A stretch of DNA of 64,000 bases, from contig NZ_DGDC01000010.1 of NCBI RefSeq assembly GCF_002385225.1, positions 124,001 through 188,000 on the forward strand, written 5' to 3'. Source of the stretch: Psychrobacter sp. UBA3962 (lineage in GTDB: Bacteria > Pseudomonadota > Gammaproteobacteria > Pseudomonadales > Moraxellaceae). The position numbers were made by a program, and so were the translations under genes. Under the pieces are notes generated by a model. That model was not told the DNA's origin, searched no databases, and worked only from the letters and a program-made list of their open reading frames with translations. Of this stretch, positions 52,068 through 61,470 are shown in pieces (position 1 is the stretch's first letter; the number at the start of each line of letters is the position of its first letter).

Positions 52068-53207
52068 ATGTCCAAGGTTGTTAGGTCAAATAGCAAGTTT
52101 CTAACAAGAGCTTTACCTGTCTTTATTTTAGCCTCGCTAAGTTTGACGGGCTGTTCAGGTGACCAAAATCAGGAGGAGCAGCCAACCAACAACCCGGTGC
52201 AAATCAGTCAAGAAAGATTTCAAATAGGCACTGACCTGGACATAAAAAATATGACTAGGCTTAGTGATGCCTATCGTCAAGAGACTGGCATATTGATTGA
52301 GTGGGTGCCTGTAGATAAAAGTGTCTTTACTGTGAGCTTTGATGAAGAGCCTCCTTTGCACTTCGATGTAAATCTTCCAAAAGGGGTAGACATGTTAATG
52401 ATGCATAGTGTCTACTCACTGGCCAATGCCAGTGCCAGTCATGTGCTACAGTCGGTAGGGTCACAGGTCTTGGTGGAGGCTGTGCCCACCCATTATCAAG
52501 ACCCGGATGGAGAATGGTTTGGGGTGGGTAAGTATGCTCGAAGCATTGTTTATAACAAAAATAAAGTGAATGAGCGTGAATTGGTAAACTATGCCGGTCT
52601 TGGTGCCAACAAATGGCTGGGCAGGCTTTGTATGACCGATATTTATAGTCCAGAAAACCAAGCCATTGCTAAAATGATGATGTCCTATAATGGTACCAAG
52701 CTGACTCCAGAAATTCTGAGCAACTGGCAAACCAACATGGGCAGTCCACTGGCCAGCAATGAGGATGTCCTTAATCAGATGGAGCAAGGGGGCTGTGATG
52801 TGGGGATTGTAGACAGCGATGCCTTTTGGGGCTATGTCAAGACCCAGCCCAACACTCAGCTGCGGTTAATGTGGCCCAATCAAATTAACCGAGGGGCCAT
52901 TACCAATGCTATTGCCATAGGTATGGTGGACAGTGGAGAAGAAGTGGGTCATGCTTTAAGGTTTATGGAGTGGTTGGTTAGCGATCGCGGGCAGGCATTG
53001 CTGGCTTTTTATACCAGTACTTTCCCCGTGATCGATATTAAAGACGAGACGGTAAATATGGAGGCCATTCGGCCTGAGTGGACTCAGTTTGAGCCTGATA
53101 CCACCCCATTAATCGATATTATCAACGATCATCGTAAAATTGAGCCGTTAAAAAAAGAGCCCGAAGTGCCAGAAGAAGGGACAGAGGATACGGATATTAT
53201 AGAGTAG
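52068..53207 (+). CDS. Ferric-binding-protein-like lipoprotein lacking the iron tyrosines
   Basis: 379-residue lipoprotein: hydrophobic signal ending in LSLTGC at residues about 25-30, then a bilobal periplasmic binding fold homologous to the next gene (for example GGCDVGIVDSD against GQCEVGIANSY). The tandem tyrosines that bind Fe3+ in FbpA are replaced by Asp251-Ala-Phe. I place the start at ATG 52068; the frame is open upstream across the rsmE end but that segment is not protein-like. It probably descends from a gene duplication and may bind a chelated or different ligand. Confidence 0.8.
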   Translation: MSKVVRSNSKFLTRALPVFILASLSLTGCSGDQNQEEQPTNNPVQISQERFQIGTDLDIKNMTRLSDAYRQETGILIEWVPVDKSVFTVSFDEEPPLHFDVNLPKGVDMLMMHSVYSLANASASHVLQSVGSQVLVEAVPTHYQDPDGEWFGVGKYARSIVYNKNKVNERELVNYAGLGANKWLGRLCMTDIYSPENQAIAKMMMSYNGTKLTPEILSNWQTNMGSPLASNEDVLNQMEQGGCDVGIVDSDAFWGYVKTQPNTQLRLMWPNQINRGAITNAIAIGMVDSGEEVGHALRFMEWLVSDRGQALLAFYTSTFPVIDIKDETVNMEAIRPEWTQFEPDTTPLIDIINDHRKIEPLKKEPEVPEEGTEDTDIIE

Positions 53208-53236
53208 GGTTTTTTATTGGTAATCAATTGCTAATC

Positions 53237-53255
53237 GTTATTGATAATTATTACC
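53237..53255 (+). promoter_or_regulatory. Candidate Fur box before the iron importer
   Basis: The 19 bp GTTATTGATAATTATTACC, read on the opposite strand, matches 14 of 19 positions of the Fur consensus GATAATGATAATCATTATC. It lies about 95 bp upstream of the FbpA-like gene and downstream of the paralogue, so iron control likely starts here. Confidence 0.6.
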
Positions 53256-53347
53256 ATTTGGATTAAAATGCTTTCAGCAGATAGTACTTATATCTCCAAA
53301 AATATTACTATAAAACCAACGCTTAATACTTTATAAAAGAGGCAAAA

Positions 53348-54472
53348 ATGGGAACATCACGAGAAGCAACATCCGTAGCCAAAGCTAGCACCAAATACAC
53401 TATGTTAAGTGCGGCGGTCCTTGGAGCATTAGCATTAGTAGGCTGTAATCAGTCTACTGAAGAAGCCACAACGACTGCAGATACTGAACAGAAAACCGAA
53501 GTGCAAGCTACCGATAAAGCTTCAGGTGATACCGTCACTATTTACTCATCACGTAACGAACAACTGATTCAGCCATTATTGGATGAATTTACCAAAGAGA
53601 CAGGGATTCCTGTTGAGTTGGTTACGGATGATAGTGGTCCTCTAATAGCCCGTTTACAAGCAGAAAGCACCAATACTCCTGCCGATGTGCTACTTACCGT
53701 AGATGCTGGTAACTTATGGCAAGCCGGCCAAGAAGGTCTATTACAGCCTATTAATTCTGAAGTGGTTAATAGCAACGTTCCTGAGAAATACCGTTCAGTG
53801 GATGATTTATGGACTGGTCTGTCTTTGCGTGCTCGTACTATCTTCTATGACCCTGCCAAAGTACAGCCTACTGATTTATCAACTTATGCTGACCTGGCTG
53901 ATCCTAAATGGAAAGGTAAACTTTGTTTACGTACGTCCAAGAAAGTATATAATCAGTCGTTAGTTGCTAGTATGATTGAGCATTATGGCCCTGAAAAAAC
54001 AGAAGAAATCGTTAAAGGTTGGGTGGCCAACTTAGCAGCCCCCGTATTTAGTAACGACACTAAGCTACTAGAAGCGATCGCTTCAGGTCAGTGTGAAGTA
54101 GGTATTGCTAACAGCTACTACTATGGCCGTATCTTGGATGAAAATGCAGACTTCCCAGTGAAAATATTCTGGGCAAACCAAGGAGAAGGCGCTGAAGCTA
54201 CAGGTACTCACGTAAACGTATCTGGTGCAGGCATTATCAAAAACTCTGATAACGTGGAAGGCGCTCGTAAGCTAATTGAATGGTTATCTTCAGACACTGC
54301 TCAAGGTAAATATGCCAGCAGCGATAAAGAATTCCCAGTAAAAGAAGGGGTCGATGAGTCTGAGATGCTTCGCTCATGGGGCAGCTTTAACCAAGATAAT
54401 ATTAATGTTAGTATCTTCGGTCAGCGCCAAGCTGAAGCGGTTCAATTGATGGACCGTGCAGGTTACGAATAA
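53348..54472 (+). CDS. Ferric iron ABC transporter substrate-binding lipoprotein (FbpA/FutA-like)
   Basis: 374-residue lipoprotein (LALVGC lipobox at about 28-33) with a Thr/Glu-rich linker and then the class II ferric-binding fold: VTIYSSRNEQLIQPLLDEF at the first lobe, TDDSGPLIARLQAE, and the iron-ligand triad Tyr257-Tyr258-Tyr259 in NSYYYGR. It delivers Fe3+ to the permease encoded downstream. A Fur box precedes it. It is separated from the permease gene by a stable hairpin at 54573-54600. Confidence 0.93.
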   Translation: MGTSREATSVAKASTKYTMLSAAVLGALALVGCNQSTEEATTTADTEQKTEVQATDKASGDTVTIYSSRNEQLIQPLLDEFTKETGIPVELVTDDSGPLIARLQAESTNTPADVLLTVDAGNLWQAGQEGLLQPINSEVVNSNVPEKYRSVDDLWTGLSLRARTIFYDPAKVQPTDLSTYADLADPKWKGKLCLRTSKKVYNQSLVASMIEHYGPEKTEEIVKGWVANLAAPVFSNDTKLLEAIASGQCEVGIANSYYYGRILDENADFPVKIFWANQGEGAEATGTHVNVSGAGIIKNSDNVEGARKLIEWLSSDTAQGKYASSDKEFPVKEGVDESEMLRSWGSFNQDNINVSIFGQRQAEAVQLMDRAGYE

Positions 54473-54572
54473 GTTATTACTTACTGATTAATAATAATAA
54501 ACAGTAATAAAAGGTTATAGGTATCAAGGTAATTTAATGCTATATAACAAAACCATAAATAACTGCTGAAAG

Positions 54573-54600
54573 TAAGGGCTCCTGTCACAGGTAGCCCTTA
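54573..54600 (+). promoter_or_regulatory. Intercistronic hairpin in the iron-importer operon
   Basis: AAGGGCT (54574-54580) with AGCCCTT (54593-54599), topped by CCTG/CAGG and loop TCA. No T-run. Such stems after a binding-protein gene often protect the upstream message from 3' exonucleases and lower downstream expression. Confidence 0.55.
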
Positions 54601-54619
54601 TACTTTGCAATAGGGTTTT

Positions 54620-56218
54620 ATGAAAGCGAATATTTCAAAAGGGTCGTTATTAGCGAAATCAGTCTTAGCATTGGTTTCGCTATTTATGTTAATACCAGTG
54701 ATCATTGTCATGCGCTCGTGGTTCGAGCCTATGGCAGATATTTGGTCACACTTGGCTGAATTTGTCCTACCTCAAGTCATCAAAAACACCATACTAATCT
54801 TGGCATTAGTAACAGTATTGGCGGGGAGTCTGGGGACTTACTTGGCTTGGCTGACCAGTATGTATCGCTTCACAGGACAGAAGTTCTTCGTCTGGGCTCT
54901 GATGCTACCTTTTGCCATTCCAGCCTATGTATTGGCATTTGTCAGCGTAGGCATACTGGATTATAGTGGCTTTATTCAGACCTCTCTTAGAGACATGGGG
55001 CTTAGCTGGTCGATACCGAACATTCGCAGTGTTTGGGGTGCCGGTATTATTCTCTCCTTAGTCTTCTATCCTTATGTTTATCTTTTAGCCCGACAAGCCT
55101 TTTTATCCCAAGGTCAACGCGCTCTAGAAGCCGGTCAAATGCTGGGGTTAACCCGTAATAAATCTTTTTTTAAAGTGGCTTTGCCTCAAGCCATGCCTTG
55201 GATTGTGGGTGGCCTATTATTAACCTGGATGGAAACTTTAGCCGACTTTGGCGCAGTCTCTGTCTTTAATTTAGACACTTTTACTACCGCCATTTATAAG
55301 TCTTGGTTTGGCTTTTTTAGTTTAACCACGGCAGCACAATTGGCAGCGCTGCTTATTATCACGGTCTTTATCATTCTACTGTTAGAGCGTTATTGGCAAA
55401 AGAGGCGCAGTTATCTTCCCAGTGCAGGTAATCGGCAACGTGAAAGACTCACCGGTCTTCGTAACGTATGGGCAGTGATATTCTGTAGTTTTATTTTTAT
55501 TATGGCCTTTGGGCTACCCATGACTCAGTTATTAATTTGGGTTGTGCAAAATTATCAAATTGATTTAGATGCTCGTTATTGGGACTTTGTTAAGAACACG
55601 GTATTGATTGCTGGAACCACTGCCACAGTCATTGCAGCCGTGGCTTTAATGGTAGCTTGGTTATTGCGTCAGCATCCGAGTCGAAGCAATCAGCTACTGG
55701 TTTCTATGTCCAACTTAGGATATGCAGTGCCTGGTACCGTACTGGCAGTTGGGGTATTTATTCCCATTGCTTGGCTAGACAACCTATTAATTGCTCAAAA
55801 CATTACCAGTGCTCAGATACTTAGTGGTAGTGTGATTGTGATGTTACTGGCATTAACCACGCGTTTTATGACCGTGGGCTTTCAGCCTATTGATAGACAA
55901 TTAAATAGATTAACCCCAAGCCAAGAGCAAGCGGCGCAATTGTTGACCACAAATCGCTGGCAACGTTGGCGTAAGGTTTATCTACCTGTGATTAGTCCTG
56001 GGGTTTTTACCGCTCTCATTATGGTGTTCGTTGAAGTGACCAAGGAGATGCCTATTACCTTAATGACACGTCGTCAAGGCTGGGATACCTTAGCAGTACG
56101 GGTATTTGAAATGACCTCTGAGGGGATGTATGAACGGGCTGCATTGCCCAGTTTGACCATTGTTTTAGTAGGTCTAATCCCTGTCATTTTATTAATCACT
56201 CAATCAGATAAAAGCTAA
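54620..56218 (+). CDS. Ferric iron ABC transporter permease (FbpB-like)
   Basis: 532-residue fused permease with about twelve membrane helices and two EAA loops, one per half: LEAGQMLGLTRNKSFFKVALPQAMPWIV and QEQAAQLLTTNRWQRWRKVYLPVISPG. This two-in-one layout is that of FbpB/SfuB/FutB proteins that move Fe3+ with FbpA and FbpC. It sits between the binding protein and the ATPase. Weak ribosome site. Confidence 0.95.
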   Translation: MKANISKGSLLAKSVLALVSLFMLIPVIIVMRSWFEPMADIWSHLAEFVLPQVIKNTILILALVTVLAGSLGTYLAWLTSMYRFTGQKFFVWALMLPFAIPAYVLAFVSVGILDYSGFIQTSLRDMGLSWSIPNIRSVWGAGIILSLVFYPYVYLLARQAFLSQGQRALEAGQMLGLTRNKSFFKVALPQAMPWIVGGLLLTWMETLADFGAVSVFNLDTFTTAIYKSWFGFFSLTTAAQLAALLIITVFIILLLERYWQKRRSYLPSAGNRQRERLTGLRNVWAVIFCSFIFIMAFGLPMTQLLIWVVQNYQIDLDARYWDFVKNTVLIAGTTATVIAAVALMVAWLLRQHPSRSNQLLVSMSNLGYAVPGTVLAVGVFIPIAWLDNLLIAQNITSAQILSGSVIVMLLALTTRFMTVGFQPIDRQLNRLTPSQEQAAQLLTTNRWQRWRKVYLPVISPGVFTALIMVFVEVTKEMPITLMTRRQGWDTLAVRVFEMTSEGMYERAALPSLTIVLVGLIPVILLITQSDKS

Positions 56219-56262
56219 GCCGGCCTTAATACTTCTTATTTTATAATAGCCTAAGCAAAAAA

Positions 56263-57462
56263 ATGGTGAATTCAATGCAGTCAACCTCAACTCAACAGTC
56301 TCAGTTAAATTCACATTATTTGACGTTAGAGAACCTAATTGTCAGCTTCGGTGAAACTGAGGTGGTGAAGTCACTGTCTATGCAGCTAGAGCAAGGAGAG
56401 ATTGGCTGCTTGCTAGGGTTCAGTGGCTGCGGTAAAACGACTGCGCTTCGTGCTATTGCTGGTCTTGAAACGCCTCAAAATGGCAAAGTTATCCTTAACG
56501 GTAAGATTCTGACTGACATCAATCAAGGCCATATCAAGGTTCAAGTGGTGCCCGCTAAGCGTGATATGGGCATGGTGTTCCAAGATTATGCTTTATTTAG
56601 TCACTTAACGGTCAGCGAAAATATTGGCTTTGGCTTACACCGCTGGAGTAAAGTTGATAAGGCAGCTCGTATTAAAGAGATGTTGGAGTTGGTCGAGCTT
56701 AGCGAACATGCCAATAAGCGTATTAACCAGCTATCTGGAGGGCAACAGCAGCGTATTGCTTTGGCCCGGGCTTTAGCGCCCAAACCGGATCTGTTATTGC
56801 TTGATGAGCCATTTTCAAACTTAGATATGATGCTTCGTGAGTCATTGGCTGCCAAAGTGCGTGATATTCTAAAGCGGACCAATACCACGGCCATCTTAGT
56901 TACCCATGATCAGCATGAGGCCTTTGCCATAGCCGATAAAATAGGGGTTATGCATAAAGGTAAGCTGGCACAGTGGGCGACCCCAGATGAGTTATATCAT
57001 GAGCCCAATAGTCCCTTTATTGCTGAGTTTATTGGAGAGGGGGCAATGATTGATGGCATCATTGAGCAGGGAGTTATCAAGACTGCTTTGGGCGATATCA
57101 AGCGTTATCCTGAGCCTATTCATTCTCACTATCATGAAATGGATTATGAGACTTACTTTGCTCAAGGGGAGGTGTGTGAATATGATTTCCCTAATGGCAC
57201 TAAGATTAAGGTCTTGATTCGTCCCGATGACATCGTCCATGATGACCACAGTCCGCAGATGGCGATGGTGGTTGAGCGGGTGTTTCGCGGAGCAAACTTT
57301 CTATACCGCTTACGCCTAGAAAACGGAGAGGAAGTATTGTCGCTTATTTCAAGCCATCATGACCATCCTGTCGGCTCTATGATAGGTTTTCGCCCCTTAA
57401 TGGCTCATGTGGTGTTGTTCCAAGGCAGTGAGTTAGATGTGACCACCTGGCAGCGTATTTAA
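56263..57462 (+). CDS. Ferric iron ABC transporter ATP-binding protein (FbpC-like)
   Basis: 399-residue ATPase: Walker A GFSGCGKTTAL, Q-loop VFQDYALF, signature LSGGQQQRIALARAL, Walker B LLLLDEPFSNLD, H-loop VTHDQHEAF, then a C-terminal TOBE/regulatory domain (VLIRPDDIVHDD ... VVERVFRGANFLYRLRL). Closes the iron-import operon. ATG 56263 and ATG 56275 are both possible starts; neither has a strong ribosome site. Its last 30 bp overlap the convergent cmoM gene. Confidence 0.94.
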   Translation: MVNSMQSTSTQQSQLNSHYLTLENLIVSFGETEVVKSLSMQLEQGEIGCLLGFSGCGKTTALRAIAGLETPQNGKVILNGKILTDINQGHIKVQVVPAKRDMGMVFQDYALFSHLTVSENIGFGLHRWSKVDKAARIKEMLELVELSEHANKRINQLSGGQQQRIALARALAPKPDLLLLDEPFSNLDMMLRESLAAKVRDILKRTNTTAILVTHDQHEAFAIADKIGVMHKGKLAQWATPDELYHEPNSPFIAEFIGEGAMIDGIIEQGVIKTALGDIKRYPEPIHSHYHEMDYETYFAQGEVCEYDFPNGTKIKVLIRPDDIVHDDHSPQMAMVVERVFRGANFLYRLRLENGEEVLSLISSHHDHPVGSMIGFRPLMAHVVLFQGSELDVTTWQRI

Positions 57463-58251
57463 CGCCAGCACATGAATATAACGACCGAGCCATTTGTAGG
57501 GGGCTTGATCTGAATAACGCAGCTCCATTTCAATAACTGCTTCTGGATTGGTGTGTCCTCCTCGCTTTAGAGGGGCATAGTCATGAAATACACGTAAGCC
57601 ACTGACTTTATCGATAGCAAAGCTTTGCTCTGTAAGCCAGCCTTCTACTTCCTCGTAGCTGACTGGATTATTGGGAGTAAGGCTTTTTTTATTGTCTGAT
57701 TTAAAGTCGGGGTTATTTAATAAATTAAAGTTGCCCATGATTAAATTGCGATACACGAAGCTCGCCGGGTTATAAAAGCAAAGGGATAATACCCCAGTAG
57801 GCGCTAACCATTTCTTAAAAAAGGGCATAATCTGTTTTGGGTCACCTAGCCATTCGAGCAAAGCATGACACAATATCAAATCAAAACCGGCGACAGACTC
57901 AGAGGGTAGCTTAATTTGCAGATCCTGGTAAGGACACACCAGCCATTTGATATCATCAATGACCCCCAACTGCTTTGCATCAGCCTTGGCTTCAGTAAGC
58001 ATGTTGTCTGAGATATCATTAATAGTCACATTGTGACCTTGTGTGGCCAACTCGATGGATAACTGTGCTAGCCCTGCGCCCACATCCAATATTTCTAACG
58101 GGCGATTGAGCTGGCGTGATAAGTCACTGACAACAGCGCTAAGATCACGCTTTAATACCGCCAATCTAATGTCACCTTTCAAGCCTCCATATACCTTTTT
58201 GACAAAATGCTCAGTAATGGGGTCAAAGTTACGATCTTCTGCTGTGCTCAT
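57433..58251 (-). CDS. cmoM: tRNA 5-carboxymethoxyuridine methyltransferase CmoM
   Basis: Class I SAM methyltransferase of 272 residues that esterifies cmo5U34 to mcmo5U in several tRNAs. Close to E. coli CmoM along its length: DRNFDPITEHFVKKVYGGLKGDIR at the start, ILDVGAGLAQLSIELATQGH (SAM motif I), CHALLEWLGDP, LSLCFYNP, GNFN and RVFHDYA, ending LELRYSDQAPYKWLGRYIHV-like. The 3' end overlaps the fbpC-like gene by 30 bp. Earlier annotations may call it SmtA. Confidence 0.93.
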   Translation of the reverse strand: MSTAEDRNFDPITEHFVKKVYGGLKGDIRLAVLKRDLSAVVSDLSRQLNRPLEILDVGAGLAQLSIELATQGHNVTINDISDNMLTEAKADAKQLGVIDDIKWLVCPYQDLQIKLPSESVAGFDLILCHALLEWLGDPKQIMPFFKKWLAPTGVLSLCFYNPASFVYRNLIMGNFNLLNNPDFKSDNKKSLTPNNPVSYEEVEGWLTEQSFAIDKVSGLRVFHDYAPLKRGGHTNPEAVIEMELRYSDQAPYKWLGRYIHVLALNTLPGGHI

Positions 58252-58454
58252 GTAAGGTTACCTAAAGGAGTCAATTAAGATGATTTGGGGCTAAAAAGCT
58301 TTGATTGTAACCAACCTATTTGATTTTACCAAGTAATATTCTACTAACTGAAAATATGGAAACTTGGTTGGGATTTTAATCAATAACAATACGCTAATTT
58401 CATTGAGGAATTGCGAGTTAATGTCAGTAAAACCGCCCGTTTAAGCGTAATTTA

Positions 58455-58463
58455 TGCTAAAAT
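58455..58463 (+). promoter_or_regulatory. gyrA: Extended -10 promoter of gyrA
   Basis: TGCTAAAAT, an extended -10 element (TG at 58455-58456, TAAAAT at 58458-58463), which can work without a good -35. Expected transcript start near 58470, giving a leader of about 107 nt. Confidence 0.5.
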
Positions 58464-58513
58464 ACGGCTGGTTATTATTGGTATAAAAAATTAAAAAATA
58501 GTTTGCAGTTTCT

Positions 58514-58549
58514 TTTCTTTGAAGGACTATTAAAACCTTCATCAAGAAA
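58514..58549 (+). promoter_or_regulatory. gyrA leader hairpin
   Basis: TTTCTT-TGAAGG (58514-58525) pairs with CCTTCA-tc-AAGAAA (58536-58549): 12 bp with a 2-nt bulge and a 10-nt loop, 27 nt before the gyrA ATG. Confidence 0.5.
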
Positions 58550-58576
58550 GTCAGCTGTCAACATGGAGAAGTATGT

Positions 58577-61288
58577 ATGAATGATTCGGTCAGTCCTATT
58601 GCTATCGTAGATGAGATGAAGCAATCTTATCTCGATTATGCAATGAGCGTTATTGTTTCTAGAGCTTTACCTGATGTACGGGATGGTCTAAAACCTGTGC
58701 ATCGCCGTATCATGTATGCCATGCATCAGCTCTCCAACGACTACAATAAACCTTATAAAAAATCTGCCCGTGTGGTCGGTGACGTAATCGGTAAATATCA
58801 CCCTCATGGTGATACTGCTGTGTATGATGCCATTGTACGTATGGCGCAGGACTTTAGTTTGCGTTATCCCATGGTCGATGGTCAAGGTAACTTCGGTTCA
58901 ATCGATGATGACCCAGCTGCTGCGATGCGTTATACCGAAGTACGTATGACCAAGCTGACTCACCAGATGCTGGCTGACCTCGAAAAAGACACTGTAGACT
59001 GGGAAGATAACTACGATGGTTCTGAGCGTATGCCCAGTGTCCTGCCTGCTCGTATCCCTAACTTATTGGTTAACGGCGCGACAGGTATTGCGGTAGGTAT
59101 GGCGACCAATATGGCACCGCACAACCTAACCGAAGTGTTAAATGCGTGTTTGGCATATGCTGATAATCCAAACATTTCAAGCGAAGAGTTAACCACTTAC
59201 ATCTCAGGTCCTGATTTCCCTACGGGCGGTATCATCTATGGCCGTGCAGGAATTGTGGATGCGTATCGTACTGGTAAAGGCCGTGTGCATATTCGTGGCC
59301 GCTATCATATCGAGCCTATGAGTGACACTGGTGTTAACCGTGATCGTGAACGCATTGTATTTACCGAGATTCCTTATCAGGCGAACAAAGCTAAGCTGAT
59401 TGAGCGTATCGCGGAATTAGTACGCGATAAAAAGATTGAAGGTATTTCAGAGATTCGTGATGAGTCTGATAAAGACGGCATGCGTATCGCCATTGACCTA
59501 CGCCGCGGTGAAGTGGCTGAAGTTATTGTTAATAACCTGTTTTTGCAGACCCCGCTAGAATCAAGCTTTAGTATTAATATGGTTGCGCTTGATAACGGCC
59601 AACCTAAGCTAATGACCCTACGCCAGTTAATTGCTGCGTTCGTGCGTCACCGTCAAGAAGTGGTCACCCGCCGCACAATTTATGAGCTAAATAAAGCCAA
59701 AGCTCGTGGTCACTTATTAGAAGGCTTGACCGTAGCTCTAGCCAACATTGATGAGATCATTGCCACCATTAAAGAGTCGGCCAACCGTGGGGAAGCCCGT
59801 GAGAAGCTGTTAGCTCAGATTTGGGACTCAGGCACTGTGGTAGCGATGTTACAAGCAGCGGGCCGTGGTACGTTAGTAGCGGGTGATTTACGCTCAGTTC
59901 GTCCTGAGTTTATCGAAGGCGAAGATTTAAAAAATCCATTTGGCTTAATTGATAACGGCAATAATTACCGCTTATCAGTAGAGCAAGTCAACGCTATCTT
60001 AGAGATGCAGCTACACCGTTTAACGGGTCTTGAGCATGAAAAGTTAACTGAAGAATATCAAGATTTGTTGCGTCAAATCGCTGAATTTGAATCTATTTTG
60101 GCTGACTTTGATAAGCTGATGATGGTTATCAAAAATGAGATGCATGAGATTTTAGAGAACTTTGGCGATGAGCGTCGCACAGATATCGTTGATTCTCGTA
60201 CTGACTTTAGCCGTGAAGACCTAATTCCTGAGCAGACCGTTGTGCTAACTGTATCGCGTACTGGTTATGCAAAAACTCAGCCAATCAGTGATTATGTGGC
60301 TCAAAAACGAGGTGGTAAGGGTAAGTCTGCCACAGCGATGAAAGAAGATGATGTGATTGATCACCTAGTAGTGACTTCAACTCATGCGACGGTATTGTGC
60401 TTTACGGATAATGGGCGAGTATTTAGCCTAAGAGGCTTTGAAGTCCCTATTGCCAGCCGTGGTTCGCGAGGCCGCCCACTGGTTAACATCATCGGACTTG
60501 ATCCGGATGAAGTGGTAACTACCATCTTGCCTATTCCTAATTTATCAGAAGAAATTGACAGCCGTTTTGTGTTCTTTGCTACTGCTAACGGTACGGTAAA
60601 ACGTGTTGAGCTATCTCAATTTGCCAATATCCGTTCTAATGGTCTAATCGCTATTGGGCTGGAAGAAGGCGATAAACTAGTATCGGCCCGTATTACCAAT
60701 GGTGAGCAGGAAGTTATGCTGTTTGCTTCAAGTGGTAAAGCGATTCGTTTTGATGAAAATGATGCGCGTGTGATGGGACGTACCGCCAAAGGTGTCCGTG
60801 GTATGCGCATTGCCAAAGATGAGTTTATTAAGTCATTAGTTGTCATTGAAGAAGATGTTAAAGAAATCTTGATTGCCTGTGAAAACGGCTATGGTAAACG
60901 TACACCGGTAGAAGAGTTCAATGCTCAGAATCGTGGTGGTGGCGGTGTTATTGCCATTAAGACCAGTGAGCGTAATGGCGCGTTAGTACGTGCCACAAAA
61001 GTTCATCCTGAAGACGATATTATCTTAATTTCAAATAAAGGCACTCTGGTTCGTACGCCAGTTGCTCAAGTAGCTACATCAGGCCGAAATACTCAAGGGG
61101 TAACTTTGATTCGCTTGGCCAATGATGAAGCTTTAGTGGCAATGGCCCGAGTCGAAGATAGTGGTGAGGAAGATGAAATCGTTGAAGCCATGAAAGATGA
61201 AGGTTTGTTGGCTGACGACGCTATTGAAGGCTTGGAGGAACAACTAGATCTAGATGAAGCTGAAGATAGCTTAGAGGATGATCAGTAG
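58577..61288 (+). CDS. gyrA: DNA gyrase subunit A
   Basis: 903-residue breakage-reunion subunit that introduces negative supercoils with GyrB. Winged-helix/tower domain includes the quinolone-resistance region HPHGDTAVYDAIVRMAQ (residues 75-91) and the catalytic Tyr119 in AAMRYTEVR. Thr80 stands at the E. coli Ser83 position and Asp84 at Asp87; Thr at this site is natural in some species. The C-terminal beta-pinwheel carries the GyrA box as QKRGGKG, confirming gyrase over topoisomerase IV, and ends in an acidic tail. GGAG is 10 nt upstream. Confidence 0.98.
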   Translation: MNDSVSPIAIVDEMKQSYLDYAMSVIVSRALPDVRDGLKPVHRRIMYAMHQLSNDYNKPYKKSARVVGDVIGKYHPHGDTAVYDAIVRMAQDFSLRYPMVDGQGNFGSIDDDPAAAMRYTEVRMTKLTHQMLADLEKDTVDWEDNYDGSERMPSVLPARIPNLLVNGATGIAVGMATNMAPHNLTEVLNACLAYADNPNISSEELTTYISGPDFPTGGIIYGRAGIVDAYRTGKGRVHIRGRYHIEPMSDTGVNRDRERIVFTEIPYQANKAKLIERIAELVRDKKIEGISEIRDESDKDGMRIAIDLRRGEVAEVIVNNLFLQTPLESSFSINMVALDNGQPKLMTLRQLIAAFVRHRQEVVTRRTIYELNKAKARGHLLEGLTVALANIDEIIATIKESANRGEAREKLLAQIWDSGTVVAMLQAAGRGTLVAGDLRSVRPEFIEGEDLKNPFGLIDNGNNYRLSVEQVNAILEMQLHRLTGLEHEKLTEEYQDLLRQIAEFESILADFDKLMMVIKNEMHEILENFGDERRTDIVDSRTDFSREDLIPEQTVVLTVSRTGYAKTQPISDYVAQKRGGKGKSATAMKEDDVIDHLVVTSTHATVLCFTDNGRVFSLRGFEVPIASRGSRGRPLVNIIGLDPDEVVTTILPIPNLSEEIDSRFVFFATANGTVKRVELSQFANIRSNGLIAIGLEEGDKLVSARITNGEQEVMLFASSGKAIRFDENDARVMGRTAKGVRGMRIAKDEFIKSLVVIEEDVKEILIACENGYGKRTPVEEFNAQNRGGGGVIAIKTSERNGALVRATKVHPEDDIILISNKGTLVRTPVAQVATSGRNTQGVTLIRLANDEALVAMARVEDSGEEDEIVEAMKDEGLLADDAIEGLEEQLDLDEAEDSLEDDQ

Positions 61289-61416
61289 TTAATGAGTATT
61301 GATTTGATAGCGGTAACTGGATAAGTTCTAAATTGATAAGCGCTAAGCATCTTATCTAGGCTGTCATTCAGTATGGTTTAACAAATAACCTCTATGAGCG
61401 GTCGTTGATAACCTAT

Positions 61417-61447
61417 AAAATGCCAACATAATGTTGGCATTTTTTTT
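61417..61447 (+). terminator. Intrinsic terminator after gyrA
   Basis: Perfect 12-bp stem AAAATGCCAACA/TGTTGGCATTTT with a TAA loop, ending in eight or more T residues. Confidence 0.93.
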
Positions 61448-61470
61448 GCTCTAAACAATAAGGAAAGTAT

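Larger units (their letters stand above)
58252..58576. other. Divergent intergenic region before gyrA
   Basis: 325 bases. The gyrA promoter and a leader hairpin (listed separately) lie in the right-hand part; the left-hand part must hold the cmoM promoter, which I could not define. Confidence 0.5.

Noticed and set aside
58799..58849. Thr80 in GyrA as an acquired quinolone-resistance change
   Set aside because: Thr at the Ser83-equivalent site is the natural residue in some species such as Pseudomonas aeruginosa; without relatives to compare it cannot be called a mutation.
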